A stretch of DNA of 64,000 bases from contig OX359199.1 of NCBI GenBank assembly GCA_947172415.1, forward strand, positions 7,021,884 to 7,085,883. Reading direction: 5' to 3'. The notes beneath the pieces were generated by a model. It saw nothing but the letters and a program-made list of their open reading frames with translations, did not search any database and was not told the origin of the DNA. Below are positions 42,065 through 53,161 of the stretch, one piece after another. This DNA comes from Chondrosia reniformis (taxonomy: Eukaryota > Porifera > Demospongiae > Chondrillida > Chondrillidae). Within the stretch, counting starts at the first letter, position 1. Each line of letters opens with the position of its first letter. Both the position numbers and the translations under genes were made by a program.

Positions 42065-45000
42065 ATGGCTGAAGAGAGTTTTGCTTCTTTATTTTCTCAA
42101 AAAGGTCATAGTGAGGGTGAGAAGGAGCAGTACGAAGCCGTAACAACAGCAGAGGTGCTACGACGCCTGGAAGAGGTATGCCACTCGCAGCAGTAATTGC
42201 CATCACAAAGTGATGCACTGATGTAACTGCTTCCAACCTTGCTAGGCTTGGCTGAACGAAAAGTTTTCACCAGAACTTTTAGAGCCGAAAACGGAAATTG
42301 TCGATATAATCAAACAGCAAATCAAAGAAGTGGTATGTTAAAATTATTCGCAAAATGGTTGATTAACTGTGTATCTCTACAGTATTGTATTCATTGTATG
42401 TGGTGGCGTGCTGTCCAGGGATGTTTGCAATGAATGCGAGTATTCATTCAAGTAGAAAAATTAATACATTCTTTCATTTTTGCAATACAGTTTTTGATAT
42501 TTCTTGTTGGTGTCAGAAGAGGTTGTTATAATGCCTGTAGATAGGCCCTATTTAATAGATTAATGAACTACAGAATTATATGAAATGGCCATTCTTAGCT
42601 CATCATATGCAGATTGTAGAATGTCTATGACTGCACAAATCATGTTAGGTAGAACTCCATATATGGAAAAGTTATTGGAGTTATTGGAGGTGTGTTATTT
42701 CAGTTAAGAAGTGACTAAATGAGCCATCAACACTTTTGTAATCTCATAAACTTGCTGAGAGGCAGGTGGCTTCACAAGCTGGTTGGGTGAGTGGGTGGAT
42801 TGTTTGAATAGTTAACTGCATCTGTGACTTGTTGGTCATTGGTAAATCTGATAAACACAATGGAAGCCACTTACCACTGAATTAATAGTTTGTATTGTCT
42901 GTGTGCTATGGTATTGAGGTGGAACATTAACTTGATTACAATTACTGATCTATTTTTATTGTAGCAACCTCAATTGAGGTGCAAATTGGGGAAGGAAATA
43001 ATATATTGAAATGCTAAGTATATACTGTACTGTATTGATTGTAAGGTGGCAGGAGAGAAAGGAGTGGGAGGAGATAGTGTGCCAGAGGGAGTGGGAGGGT
43101 AGATGATACTTGTGATGTGATAAGAGGGGTATAATAAAGACTAAATTGCAGTACTCATTGTACAAGTTGTTATTGAAATTCAAAAGAATTTCAGTTTTCA
43201 CGATCTCACTTATTTTGTTGTAGACTCACCTCCTTCCATTTGTTGATACCCACACAATGACAAATGTGCCATTACAAGTAGTGTAATGAGGAACAAACAT
43301 CATTATTCAGTTCATCCTTAGGCCAGCCTTCGGTGGGTGCCGGGACCAACCTTCAATGGCTGCTGCCAGCCTCCATGTGTGTACCTTGGCCTAGTAAATA
43401 ATGTAGCATCAGTTGCAGCTCTGTAGTTTTCAGTTACATTGGGGAAGTGTCAATGCGTCAGATCCTATGTTTATAAGTTACTACCTCCCCGCCCCATCTT
43501 CATTCTCTAGGAAGAAAAAATAAGCCAGCTTCCAAAGGGTACTATAGTAGCTACTGCTCACTATCAGGAGGTAAGCCTGCTTCAAAACCTTTTACCACTC
43601 CAACTATCACTATATACAAGGATGTGTTGGATCCATGAAAGGAACACAACCTGACCTTTGACCTTTGACCTTGTGGTACCCCATTTTATGTGCCATCCAA
43701 GTATGTCTATACTTTGAACACTTGTTAATAGGTTATATCTTTCTCATTAGTACCACTGTCTTCTCTCCTTACTGCAGTTGGATAGAATAAGATTTGTATT
43801 CAACAGTTATTTGAGAACACGATTGGCCAAGGTACAGTGCCCGATGCAGTCAACTGTGATGTGATGCTTCTCTTCCTAAGAAAAGGCTCTGTGTATAGCA
43901 CTGCACACAGTCAGTTACTTCACTGTACTGGTATTTCCTACTTGAGATGTGTTTGGGTCATGTATACAGTGTAGGAAGGGAACAGTTAGAAGTATAAATG
44001 ATTGGAGGAAAAGCTGAGCATGATGAGGTAGGGGGTGTGGTGGGGAGCATGTTGAGGTAGGGGGTGTGGTGGGGAGCATGATGGGGTAGGGGGTGTGGTG
44101 GGGAGCATGATGGGGTAGGGGGTGTGGTGGGGAGCATGTTGAGGTAGGGGGTGTGGTGGGGAGCATGATGAGGTAGGGGGTGTGGTGGGGAGCATGATGA
44201 GGTAGGGGGTGTGGTGGGGAGCATGATGAGGTAGGGGTGTGTGGTGGGGAGCATGATGAGGTAGGGGGTGTGTGGTGGGGAGCATGTTGAGGTAGGGGGG
44301 TGTGGTGGGGAGCATGATGAGGTAGGGGGTGTGGTGGGGAGCATGATGGGGTAGGGGGTGTGGTGGGGAGCATGATGGGGTAGGGGGTGTGGTGGGGAGC
44401 ATGTTGAGGTAGGGGGTGTGGTGGGGAGCATGATGAGGTAGGGGGTGTGGTGGGGAGCATGATGAGGTAGGGGGTGTGGTGGGGAGCATGATGAGGTAGG
44501 GGTGTGTGGTGGGGAGCATGATGAGGTAGGGGGTGTGTGGTGGGGAGCATGTTGAGGTAGGGGGGTGTGGTGGGGAGCATGATGAGGTAGGGTGTGTGGT
44601 GGGGAGCATGATGGGGTAGGGGGTGTGGTGGGGAGCATGATGAGGTAGGGGGTGTGGTGGGGAGCATGATGAGGTAGGGGGTGTGGTGGGGAGCATGTTG
44701 AGGTAGGGGGTGTGGTGGGGAGCATGATGGGGTAGGGGGTGTGGTGGGGAGCATGTTGAGGTAGGGGGTGTGGTGGGGAGCATGATGAGGTAGGGGGTGT
44801 GGTGGGGAGCATGATGAGGTAGGGGGTGTGGTGGGGAGCATGATGAGGTAGGGGTGTGTGGTGGGGAGCATGATGAGGTAGGGGGTGTGTGGTGGGGAGC
44901 ATGTTGAGGTAGGGGGGTGTGGTGGGGAGCTTGATGAGGTAGGGGTGTGTGGTGGGGAGCATGATGGGGTAGGGTGTGTGGTGGGGAGCATGATGAGGTA

Positions 45001-48000
45001 GGGGGTGTGGTGGGGAGCTTGATGAGGTAGGGGTGTGTGGTGGGGAGCATGATGGGGTAGGGTGTGTGGTGGGGAGCATGTTGAGGTAGGGGGTGTGGTG
45101 GGGAGCTTGATGAGGTAGGGGGTGTGTGGTGGGGAGCATGATGAGGTAGGGGGTGTGGTGGGGAGCATGATGGGGTAGGGTGTGTGGTGGGGAGCATGTT
45201 GAGGTAGGGTGTGTGGTGGGGAGCATGTTGAGGTAGGGTGTGTGGTGGGGAGCATGTTGAGGTAGGGTGTGTGGTGGGGAGCATGTTGAGGTAGGGTGTG
45301 TGGTGGGGAGCATGTTGAGGTAGGGTGTGTGGTGGGGAGCATGTTGAGGTAGGGTGTGTGGTGGGGAGCATGTTGAGGTAGGGTGTGTGGTGGGGAGCAT
45401 GATGGGGTAGGGTGTGTGGTGGGGAGCATGTTGAGGTAGGGTGTGTGGTGGGGAGCATGTTGAGGTAGGGTGTGTGGTGGGGAGCATGATGGGGTAGGGT
45501 GTGTGGTGGGGAGCATGATGAGGTAGGGGGTGTGTGGTGGGGAGCATGTTGAGGTAGGGGGGTGTGGTGGGGAGCTTGATGAGGTAGGGGTGTGTGGTGG
45601 GGAGCATGATGGGGTAGGGTGTGTGGTGGGGAGCATGTTGAGGTAGGGGGTGTGGTGGGGAGCTTGATGAGGTAGGGGGTGTGTGGTGGGGAGCATGATG
45701 AGGTAGGGGGTGTGGTGGGGAGCATGATGGGGTAGGGTGTGTGGTGGGGAGCATGTTGAGGTAGGGGGTGTGTGGTGGGGAGCATGATGGGGTAGGGTGT
45801 GTGGTGGGGAGCATGTTGAGGTAGGGTGTGTGGTGGGGAGCATGTTGAGGTAGGGTGTGTGGTGGGGAGCATGTTGAGGTAGGGTGTGTGGTGGGGAGCA
45901 TGTTGAGGTAGGGTGTGTGGTGGGGAGCATGTTGAGGTAGGGTGTGTGGTGGGGAGCATGTTGAGGTAGGGTGTGTGGTGGGGAGCATGTTGAGGTAGGG
46001 TGTGTGGTGGGGAGCATGATGGGGTAGGGTGTGTGGTGGGGAGCATGTTGAGGTAGGGTGTGTGGTGGGGAGCATGTTGAGGTAGGGTGTGTGGTGGGGA
46101 GCATGATGGGGTAGGGTGTGTGGTGGGGAGCATGTTGAGGTAGGGTGTGTGGTGGGGAGCATGTTGAGGTAGGGGGTGTGGTGGGGAGCATGATGAGGTA
46201 GGGGGTGTGTGGTGGGGAGCATGATGAGGTAGGGTGTGTGGTGGGGAGCATGATGAGGTAGGGGGTGTGTGGTGGGGAGCATGATGGGGTAGGGGGTGTG
46301 GTGGGGAGCATGATGGGGTAGGGTGTGTGGTGGGGAGCATGATGAGGTAGGGGGTGTGTGGTGGGGAGCATGTTGAGGTAGGGTGTGTGGTGGGGAGCAT
46401 GATGAGGTAGGGGTGTGTGGTGGGGAGCATGATGAGGTAGGGGTGTGTGGTGGGGAGCATGATGAGGTAGGGGGTGTGTGGTGGGGAGCATGATGAGGTA
46501 GGGGTGTGTGGTGGGGAGCTTGATGAGGTAGGGGTGTGTGGTGGGGAGCTTGATGAGGTAGGGGTGTGTGGTGGGGAGCATGATGGGGTAGGGTGTGTGG
46601 TGGGGAGCATGTTGAGGTAGGGGGTGTGGTGGGGAGCTTGATGAGGTAGGGGGTGTGTGGTGGGGAGCATGTTGAGGTAGGGGGTGTGGTGGGGAGCATG
46701 TTGAGGTAGGGGGTGTGGTGGGGAGCATGATGGGGTAGGGGGTGTGGTGGGGAGCATGATGAGGTAGGGGGTGTGGTGGGGAGCATGATGAGGTAGGGGG
46801 GTGTGGTGGGGAGCATGATGAGGTAGGGGGTGTGTGGTGGGGAGCATGATGGGGTAGGGTGTGTGGTGGGGAGCATGATGGGGTAGGGGGTGTGGTGGGG
46901 AGCATGATGAAGATGATTATAGGATATGGAGTAAGGATTTCTTCTAACTACGTTGAACTTATTTTAGATGGTACATCTTTCGATTCTTTGTGCATTTAAA
47001 AACACAGTTTGGCTATTGCTAGTCGCTGATGAAGACCCTGAGGGTTGAAACGTTTGACCAAAAGATTTATCACGCCAAACTGCATTTTTAGACGCTCAAA
47101 GAATCGAAAGATGTACCATCTAAAGATGATTATAGGAACTTAGCATATATTATGGATATATTGTTATTACTGTGAATGCTGTAGGTGGACAGTTTGTATT
47201 AAGCTTTATAAATTAGGCTGGCTTTGTAGGAGAAAAGTACACACACTTAAAGAAGTAGTCATTAGACCATCGAACTTTAGACTTTGACCTTTTTGAATGC
47301 CATTACCTACACCTACTAGAAAATAGATTTGCATGTGATAAATTAAATAAGTGTTAAAGTAGTACTTGCCTAATGAGTTCGCACTTGAATATATGAACTT
47401 TTTTTACTAAATTCATTTCTTGTGGGCTGGGAAATGGTCCTTGCTTATTAGGAAGTGCCAGTTTGGGCTGAATTAATTTGCAAGAGATACATAGGAAGGA
47501 AGAAAAGACTCCTATATCTTCATCCAAAGCTCTCTTCAGGTTTAGTTCCCCTATAGGCTCTTTTGCAGAATAGGCATATAGCATGTAGGAAAATGAATAG
47601 ATTGAGCACATCAAAGTGGATGGTTAGTGCAGTGGAATGATTGGCTCATTCCTTATAAGGCAACTACTGTAATTAAGATGTTAAATTTACTGTAGAATTG
47701 GCATATTCAAAGTGCAATCATAGCCTAAGTTATGTTGGTTAGGGGTTAAACAGTTTTGATAAGATTAAGAGTTTAAGGTTTCCAGCCCACTGAAGCCACC
47801 TCAATCTATGGTAGCCTTCATTTTGAGGTTTCATATTTCCTGTCCACTGACATCTAGTAAACACATCTTTGGGGAAGTCTTAAATCTACACGAATTAGAC
47901 AATAGAGGCTACAGGCTTGGTAATATGTTTTTGATCCAGGGAGAAGCAGTAATGTTGAAGGATTAATGGGAATTAGTTATTATATTGTTATTGCGAGGGG

Positions 48001-51000
48001 AGATTGTTTCTGTTGAGTCTTGTACATGAGGGTGAATGTACTGTACATGAGTTGTCAGTGTGATTCCTTTGGATCCCTGGTACACCCACTCTCTACACTA
48101 GATGTAACTGGAGTGTCTATTATGTCATGTGGACACCAGCGGCAACACTCTAATTTGTCTTATTTGATGGGATAGGATAATGGTATGCTAAAGACCTTCA
48201 GTGATTGGCTGCACCCAATAACCAAAGTCCTTTTACTACTTGTATGTATGGGTATAGTCTAGTACCTATAATTACATATACACTATTACATACGGTAGAT
48301 AGCCACAATCTTAAAACATTCAGTATCAAGATTAGTGTTACATTTAATATCACTTTTCTGTTTTCAATTTTCCGCACTGTAAGATTTTGTAATTCCAAAT
48401 ACATACCTGTGGAAGCCATTCAGCATTATCCACATAGTGTCGTAGATCATGTTGTCTCCAGTGAATAAGGATGCCTAGACCTTGAGCTTTGGGTCAAATG
48501 TAGGATTACATAATCTGAAGCACTGAAGCTGTGATTGAGTACATTTACTAGTCCCAGTTATTATTATTATTGAGATGTTAACATTACCTGCTCAAATAGT
48601 GACAAACTAAAGGTATTCTGTAAGCAGTTTCTCTTGTTACATGTACGTAGATAGAGAAGTATACAATGCATGTATTGGCAGAGGAGAGCAGTAGAGCGGC
48701 TGACACTGAACCGAAGCTTACACCAGAGGAGCTCACTTTTGCCAAAGAGTAAGTATCTATGCACCTATTTAAGGTTACATGTGACTTGCATGTGACTTGC
48801 ATGAGTACAGCATGGCCCTATGGGGCAGAGGAATAAGTGTATCTACTATGTCATTGTTTATGTAATAGTTGCACTGAGTACTTGTGTTCATAGTGAAACA
48901 GAAAGGTAACACTGTAGTTATTAATTTTTAGCACTTTCAATTTATTTTTGTTCAAACTAACTCAGCCTTGTTTTTCTTTCTATGCTCTCCGAGTTAATAG
49001 AAGGACTGGGACTTGAATCTATAGTGTAGACATAATATGTATATTTTTATATTAAAATTGAGGTCAATGTGGTTAGAATGGCCTTGCTGATGAAGCCAGA
49101 AAATGCCTCATGATCTGAGCATGATTATCATGCCTTTCTGTTGGGACACAGTCTGTGTATAGCCTGTTTATTTAATAGCTACACTTTATATAGTAAATCA
49201 ATATAAAACCACTGATTCCATTAGCCAGATATAGTTAAATACCTACACTTGCATGCCTATTCACAAATTGAGCCTCCAGTTTTCCACACCTGTTGGAAAC
49301 CCTGGTAACAGCTACTATGGTAACAGCTACTATGGTAACAGCTACTATGGTAACAGCTACTATGGTAACAGCTACTGTGGTCATGTTCCAATCAGCTGAT
49401 GAAGTGAAAACCACAAACATGCCCAGTGGTGTTTCTCATAGTATGCAGCCCAAAGGAAAGACATGTTGTCTCACTGAAACAACTTTGGTTATACTAACTC
49501 AGTTATTGTTAATCCTTGAACAATACAAAAATTGTGTTAATTCATATAATTCTGTTAGTTCTAGTCAGTGACCAACTAGCATAATGTATAGTACACCACA
49601 TCAACTTTTATCAATCCTCTCCCTCTCTAGACCCTTGTCTTCATAGCCTCACCCTCTCCCTCTCTAGACCCTTGTCTTCATAGCCTCACCCTCTCCCTCT
49701 CTAGACCCATGTCTTCATAGCCTCACCCTCTCCCTCTCTAGACCCTTGTCTTCATAGCCTCACCCTCTCCCTCTCTAGACCCATGTCTTCATAGCCTCAC
49801 CCTCTCCCTCTCTAGACCCTTGTCTTCATAGCCTCACCCTCTCCCTCTCTAGATCCTTGTCTTCATAGCCTCACCCTCTCCCTCTCTAGATCCTTGTCTT
49901 CATAGCCTCACCCTCTCCCTCTCTAGATCCTTGTCTTCATAGCCTCACCCTCTACTTATTATGATAACTCATATTCCATATTCAATGTACTTTTGGTTAA
50001 AGGAAATTGAATTATGTATAAATTGGTTAGCTGGCGGTAGTGAGGCACTTGAATGCAAAATGTGTGATTCTTGATGTAATTAGTTACTAATTTAGGATCA
50101 TTCACCACATTGGTCGATCACTTTAATGAGATTCATGACTCTTGACTAACAGCCCACTCATTGCATAGGTATGCAAGCTCTGTGCAATCTCACATGGAAT
50201 CACTGGCATTGCAGTTTATGCCACAAAACTTTCAGCGTCTTGACCACAAGCAGATGGGTGAGTTGTACAGTAAGTAATATGGTTAGATTTGTGTGTTATG
50301 AATGTCCTCATTACAAAGTATCAGTTGTTGAATCAATTGCTCTCTTTACCAAAGGCCTTTTCATCTTTACAGCATCCAAACCTAACATGGAGCACTTTGT
50401 GTTTTGTGAAGCAAAAGAGAGAATTGCTGATGTTGTAATTACACCAGAGTAAGTAGAAATACAAATCCCATGCTACGTACCTGTATCCACCTTGCAGTGC
50501 GGAGAGATAGTGTACACCTATGAACAGAGGTGCTTGTGTTGGCAAGTAGACCTGTGTTCTGTTATTGTAGCATGTTACGCTAGAATGGGTCACCTGTCCC
50601 TATTCAGTCAAGTAGTAAATACTGTATTCAGAGTTTGCTGATTGTATTGGGAAATTGCATTACTTAACTACCGCTTAATTTGTAAGTTTGTCTTATTTTA
50701 GCACAACTAACATGTAGTAAACCAAACGGTAATTATTAGCTTGTGCTAATATTGTCAGTTACCCACTCTAAAGCGCTACACTCATCCCTAAACTAAGAAA
50801 TTTCAGCATCAATATATTCTTAGTTGCTGGAGGTCACATAAGATTGTGGTCTAACAGTGTAGAAGATTGATTGAATATATGGCATCACTGATGAGCTTGT
50901 GTGCAGATTATAAACAAAACTAAATCATATAGGAAGTGCCTTAATAAGAAATATTTGCCTTTAATTTGCATTACAGTGAGTATCTAATAATGAGCAGTGC

Positions 51001-51314
51001 GTGAATCTGCACGAGGTCTTTCTACTCTTTCCTTTTGCATGGTCCCAAAATAACTTCCTTAAAGACTCAGTTGGCACCCTTGTTGGTCTGTAGTCTACAA
51101 CTTCACATGACATATATAGATTTCCTTTTACTATTAAATTTGTTATGCTCAGTAGTTAGCATTTCTGTGTAAACCAGTTTGTGTTATTGTCGTTACCTTC
51201 TATAGGGACTTAGCTGATCAGTCATCAATAAACTTTGAGAAGGGGAGTCAGCATTTGGTGCAATACAAACTAATAGCCTCTTTACTAAAATCAAACAAAG
51301 TTAAATTAATATAG
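42065..51314 (+). CDS. gins4: GINS complex subunit 4 (SLD5), 8 exons
   Basis: Predicted 227 aa (human GINS4 is 223). Exons: 42065-42175, 42246-42332, 43511-43570, 43778-43831, 48651-48748, 50169-50257, 50373-50448, 51206-51314; phases close. Conserved stretches: LEEAWLNEKFSPELLEPK, LDRIRFVFNSYLRTRLAK, IEKYTMHVL, LTPEELTFAKEYA and C-terminal FEKGSQHLVQYKLIASLL. GINS with MCM2-7 and CDC45 forms the replicative helicase at eukaryotic forks. The gene starts 84 bp after the Ig-receptor stop on the same strand. Intron 4 is 4.8 kb, extreme for this window, mostly because of a minisatellite and an inverted-repeat element. Confidence 0.94.
44010..46910. repeat. 2.9-kb minisatellite in gins4 intron 4
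   Basis: About 100 tandem copies of a 28-30 bp unit (gtggtggggagcatgatgaggtaggg with runs of G varying). Variants (atgatg/atgttg, gggg/gggggg) are arranged in higher-order blocks of several hundred bases that themselves repeat. Strongly G-rich on the transcribed sense strand. Very long antisense ORFs exist in all three frames and are judged artefacts of the repeat. Confidence 0.97.
46910..47139. mobile_element. Inverted-repeat element with CTGATGA/GAAAC core
   Basis: The arm from about 46964 to 47013 (tagatggtacatctttcgat...) is near-perfectly inverted at about 47075-47124. Between the arms is CTGATGA, ACCC-tga-GGGT, GAAAC. The phrase aagatgattatagga occurs at 46910-46924 and 47124-47138, outside the arms. 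Looks like a non-autonomous element inserted at the edge of the minisatellite. Confidence 0.75.
47485..47600 (+). mobile_element. Dispersed repeat copy 3, 5' truncated
   Basis: gactcctatatcttcatccaaagctctcttcagg and the following ~75 bases match copy 2 (19455-19545) with few changes, ending aggaaaatg. No hammerhead-like core lies upstream. Located in gins4 intron 4, sense orientation. Confidence 0.85.
49305..49385. repeat. 15-bp repeat in gins4 intron 5
   Basis: Five to six copies of ggtaacagctactat. Confidence 0.95.
49615..49955. repeat. 37-bp minisatellite in gins4 intron 5
   Basis: About nine copies of a 37-bp unit (cctcaccctctccctctcta...) with gacccttg/gacccatg/gatccttg variants in order. 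Confidence 0.96.
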
Positions 51315-51938
51315 AAAGTTATTTGCACCTAAATATTGGTTTTGTCTTATATCTGTCCCTATCTGATCATGCTGATAAATCAGATTTTCATAATTTAGAT
51401 TTTTCATTTGGACTGTTACACCCGACTGACTAATATTCTGACCCCTTAACCCTGGATAGCATTTTGATTGGAAATACAATTCCTCTGAATTTGAATTTGA
51501 ACCCAATCAGGGTTGACCTTTGACGATACCCACTAATATGACCAGGTTCCATTGGTGCTCCAACTACTCATCTCACAACTGTATATAAATGTTTCGTGAC
51601 TTTCATGAAACAGTTGAGAAATTAAAGAATAGGTATTATAATAACCCTAATTTAATAATAATATACTTTTTATTGAATACCATAATATTATATTATAGTG
51701 TACGTAATTGATTTCCTTATAAGGACGTCAGCCCAGACCTCGCTTCACCCAATTAGTTCGAGCTAACTAGAACTTTGACCTTCAGCACATGCATATTTCA
51801 TTAGAGGAATTTCAGCACCATTGCTTCTTATATACATACAACACGAACAAATGCAGGAAACATCATCAAAGAACATCTGGGAAATGTATATTAGAGACAG
51901 TTGGATAAATTGACTTGAAACTTTACAATTGAGATGAA
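51315..51938. other. Intergenic space between convergent gins4 and PPP1R3-like
   Basis: AT-rich; presumably 3' UTRs. Short ORFs are not supported. Nothing else seen. Confidence 0.6.
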
Positions 51939-52874
51939 CTAGGACTTGGTTGAGATTATGTAGTTTTGTTCAAAGTTATTGTCCCAGAATTCATGGTTGT
52001 TTGACCTATAGCAAATGGCGAAAACTAGTCGGTCCCGTAACGGCAGCTGAAAGCTAAAACGATCTGTACCTCCATCACTGCTATCTAAACAATAAACTGC
52101 ACGTGTTTCGTTCACAGTTCTCCAGTTATTCTCCGTCCAACGAATTAAGACATCTTTCTCAAAATTCACGTTGCAGACACGTACAACTCCGTGTACGCTA
52201 CCTCCATCACGTCGTACATTCTCTAAACACACTTTTTGTACATTAACCCTTTGAGGGAAGTTGGGGTCTGCGCTAGGTTGGGAAAAGTGGTATTGCACCT
52301 CGCGAAGCCCTGGACTTAGGACCTCGGGTGGCGAATCGGGTCGAACAGGTTGTCTCAAGGCTTTTCCTTCTTCTAGTAAAGACAGCCTAAGATTTTCCTC
52401 CTTCGGGGGAAGGGCGATTGACTCCACTTCTAGGTCTTCTGACGATACCTGTTCCGAGACCAGGGGACTAGCAAACCTCACCGACTTTTTCTTGCTTTTG
52501 GGAGATGTTGGCTTCTCCGCTGTCTTTAATATGCTACAAGAGGGGATTGCGGGCACGGAAACACTTCTTGCTCCATTTACAGGCCTCGTCTGTTGTATTA
52601 ATTCTATGGGAGAAGAAATAGATGGTTTTTGCGTTGAGCCACTGCGGTTTAGCTTTGGCTGTCGGACTGGTCCGTTCGTAGGCTTATCCACAGAGGTCTG
52701 ACGATAGTTCATATAGTACTCTAAGTACATGGCCAGACGCTCCAACCGCTCCCCTCCTAGCGGGCCCACTATTGGCAAGCTATCCGTCCTGACGCTAGGA
52801 CCATACCGCCCAAAGTAGTTCATTCCAGCAGTGGTTTCCAGACCTCCAACTGGCATTGAAACAGTACAGGACAT
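51939..52874 (-). CDS. Protein phosphatase 1 regulatory subunit 3-like (glycogen targeting)
   Basis: Single-exon ORF of 311 aa from MSCTVSMPVGG. Residues ~135-142 contain KKSVRFAS, a canonical PP1-binding RVxF motif (here VRF) in the form typical of PPP1R3 proteins. The C-terminal ~115 residues are a CBM21 glycogen-binding domain: VCLENVRRDGGSVHGVVRVCNVNFEKDV, VLIRWTENNWRT, DRFSF and NNHEFWDNNFEQNY, the last matching the family's WDNN..NY signature. Such subunits bring PP1 to glycogen, activating glycogen synthase and inactivating phosphorylase. An in-frame upstream extension without ATG (to 52904) exists. The absence of introns is unusual among its neighbours. Confidence 0.9.
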   Translation of the reverse strand: MSCTVSMPVGGLETTAGMNYFGRYGPSVRTDSLPIVGPLGGERLERLAMYLEYYMNYRQTSVDKPTNGPVRQPKLNRSGSTQKPSISSPIELIQQTRPVNGARSVSVPAIPSCSILKTAEKPTSPKSKKKSVRFASPLVSEQVSSEDLEVESIALPPKEENLRLSLLEEGKALRQPVRPDSPPEVLSPGLREVQYHFSQPSADPNFPQRVNVQKVCLENVRRDGGSVHGVVRVCNVNFEKDVLIRWTENNWRTVNETRAVYCLDSSDGGTDRFSFQLPLRDRLVFAICYRSNNHEFWDNNFEQNYIISTKS

Positions 52875-53161
52875 CCTACAAAGATAATGAACTAATTCGA
52901 GCACTCTTCATCAGCCACGAAACACGCAGCCTCTAATAGCAGCAAGTAAACTACAAAAGAATGTCCTACTTTTTAGGGAATGATGACGGCGTGATTTATA
53001 GCTGCTACCGGAAACATCAAAGGAGGCTTCATAAATCACCTGACACATCTACATGAATATCATTACGTAGAGAGAACACGTTGCGGTAGTAGCCATTTTA
53101 CTTGTTTCATGTACATACACTGCCAAGAGGAACAACACATAGGAGGGGTTGCGTACCTTCT
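52875..53161. promoter_or_regulatory. Intergenic divergent promoter region, PPP1R3-like / SLC35A
   Basis: 287 bp between divergent starts. Nothing specific recognised beyond a tacgtag near 53065. Inferred from position. Confidence 0.45.

Noticed and set aside
43915-46905. Three antisense ORFs of 953-996 codons
   Set aside because: They are translations of one 28-30 bp repeat in three frames, inside an intron of gins4, with no promoter or homology.
49394-49425. CTGATGAAGTGAAAACC as another hammerhead core
   Set aside because: No stem II can form between CTGATGA and GAAA, and there are no flanking complementary arms.
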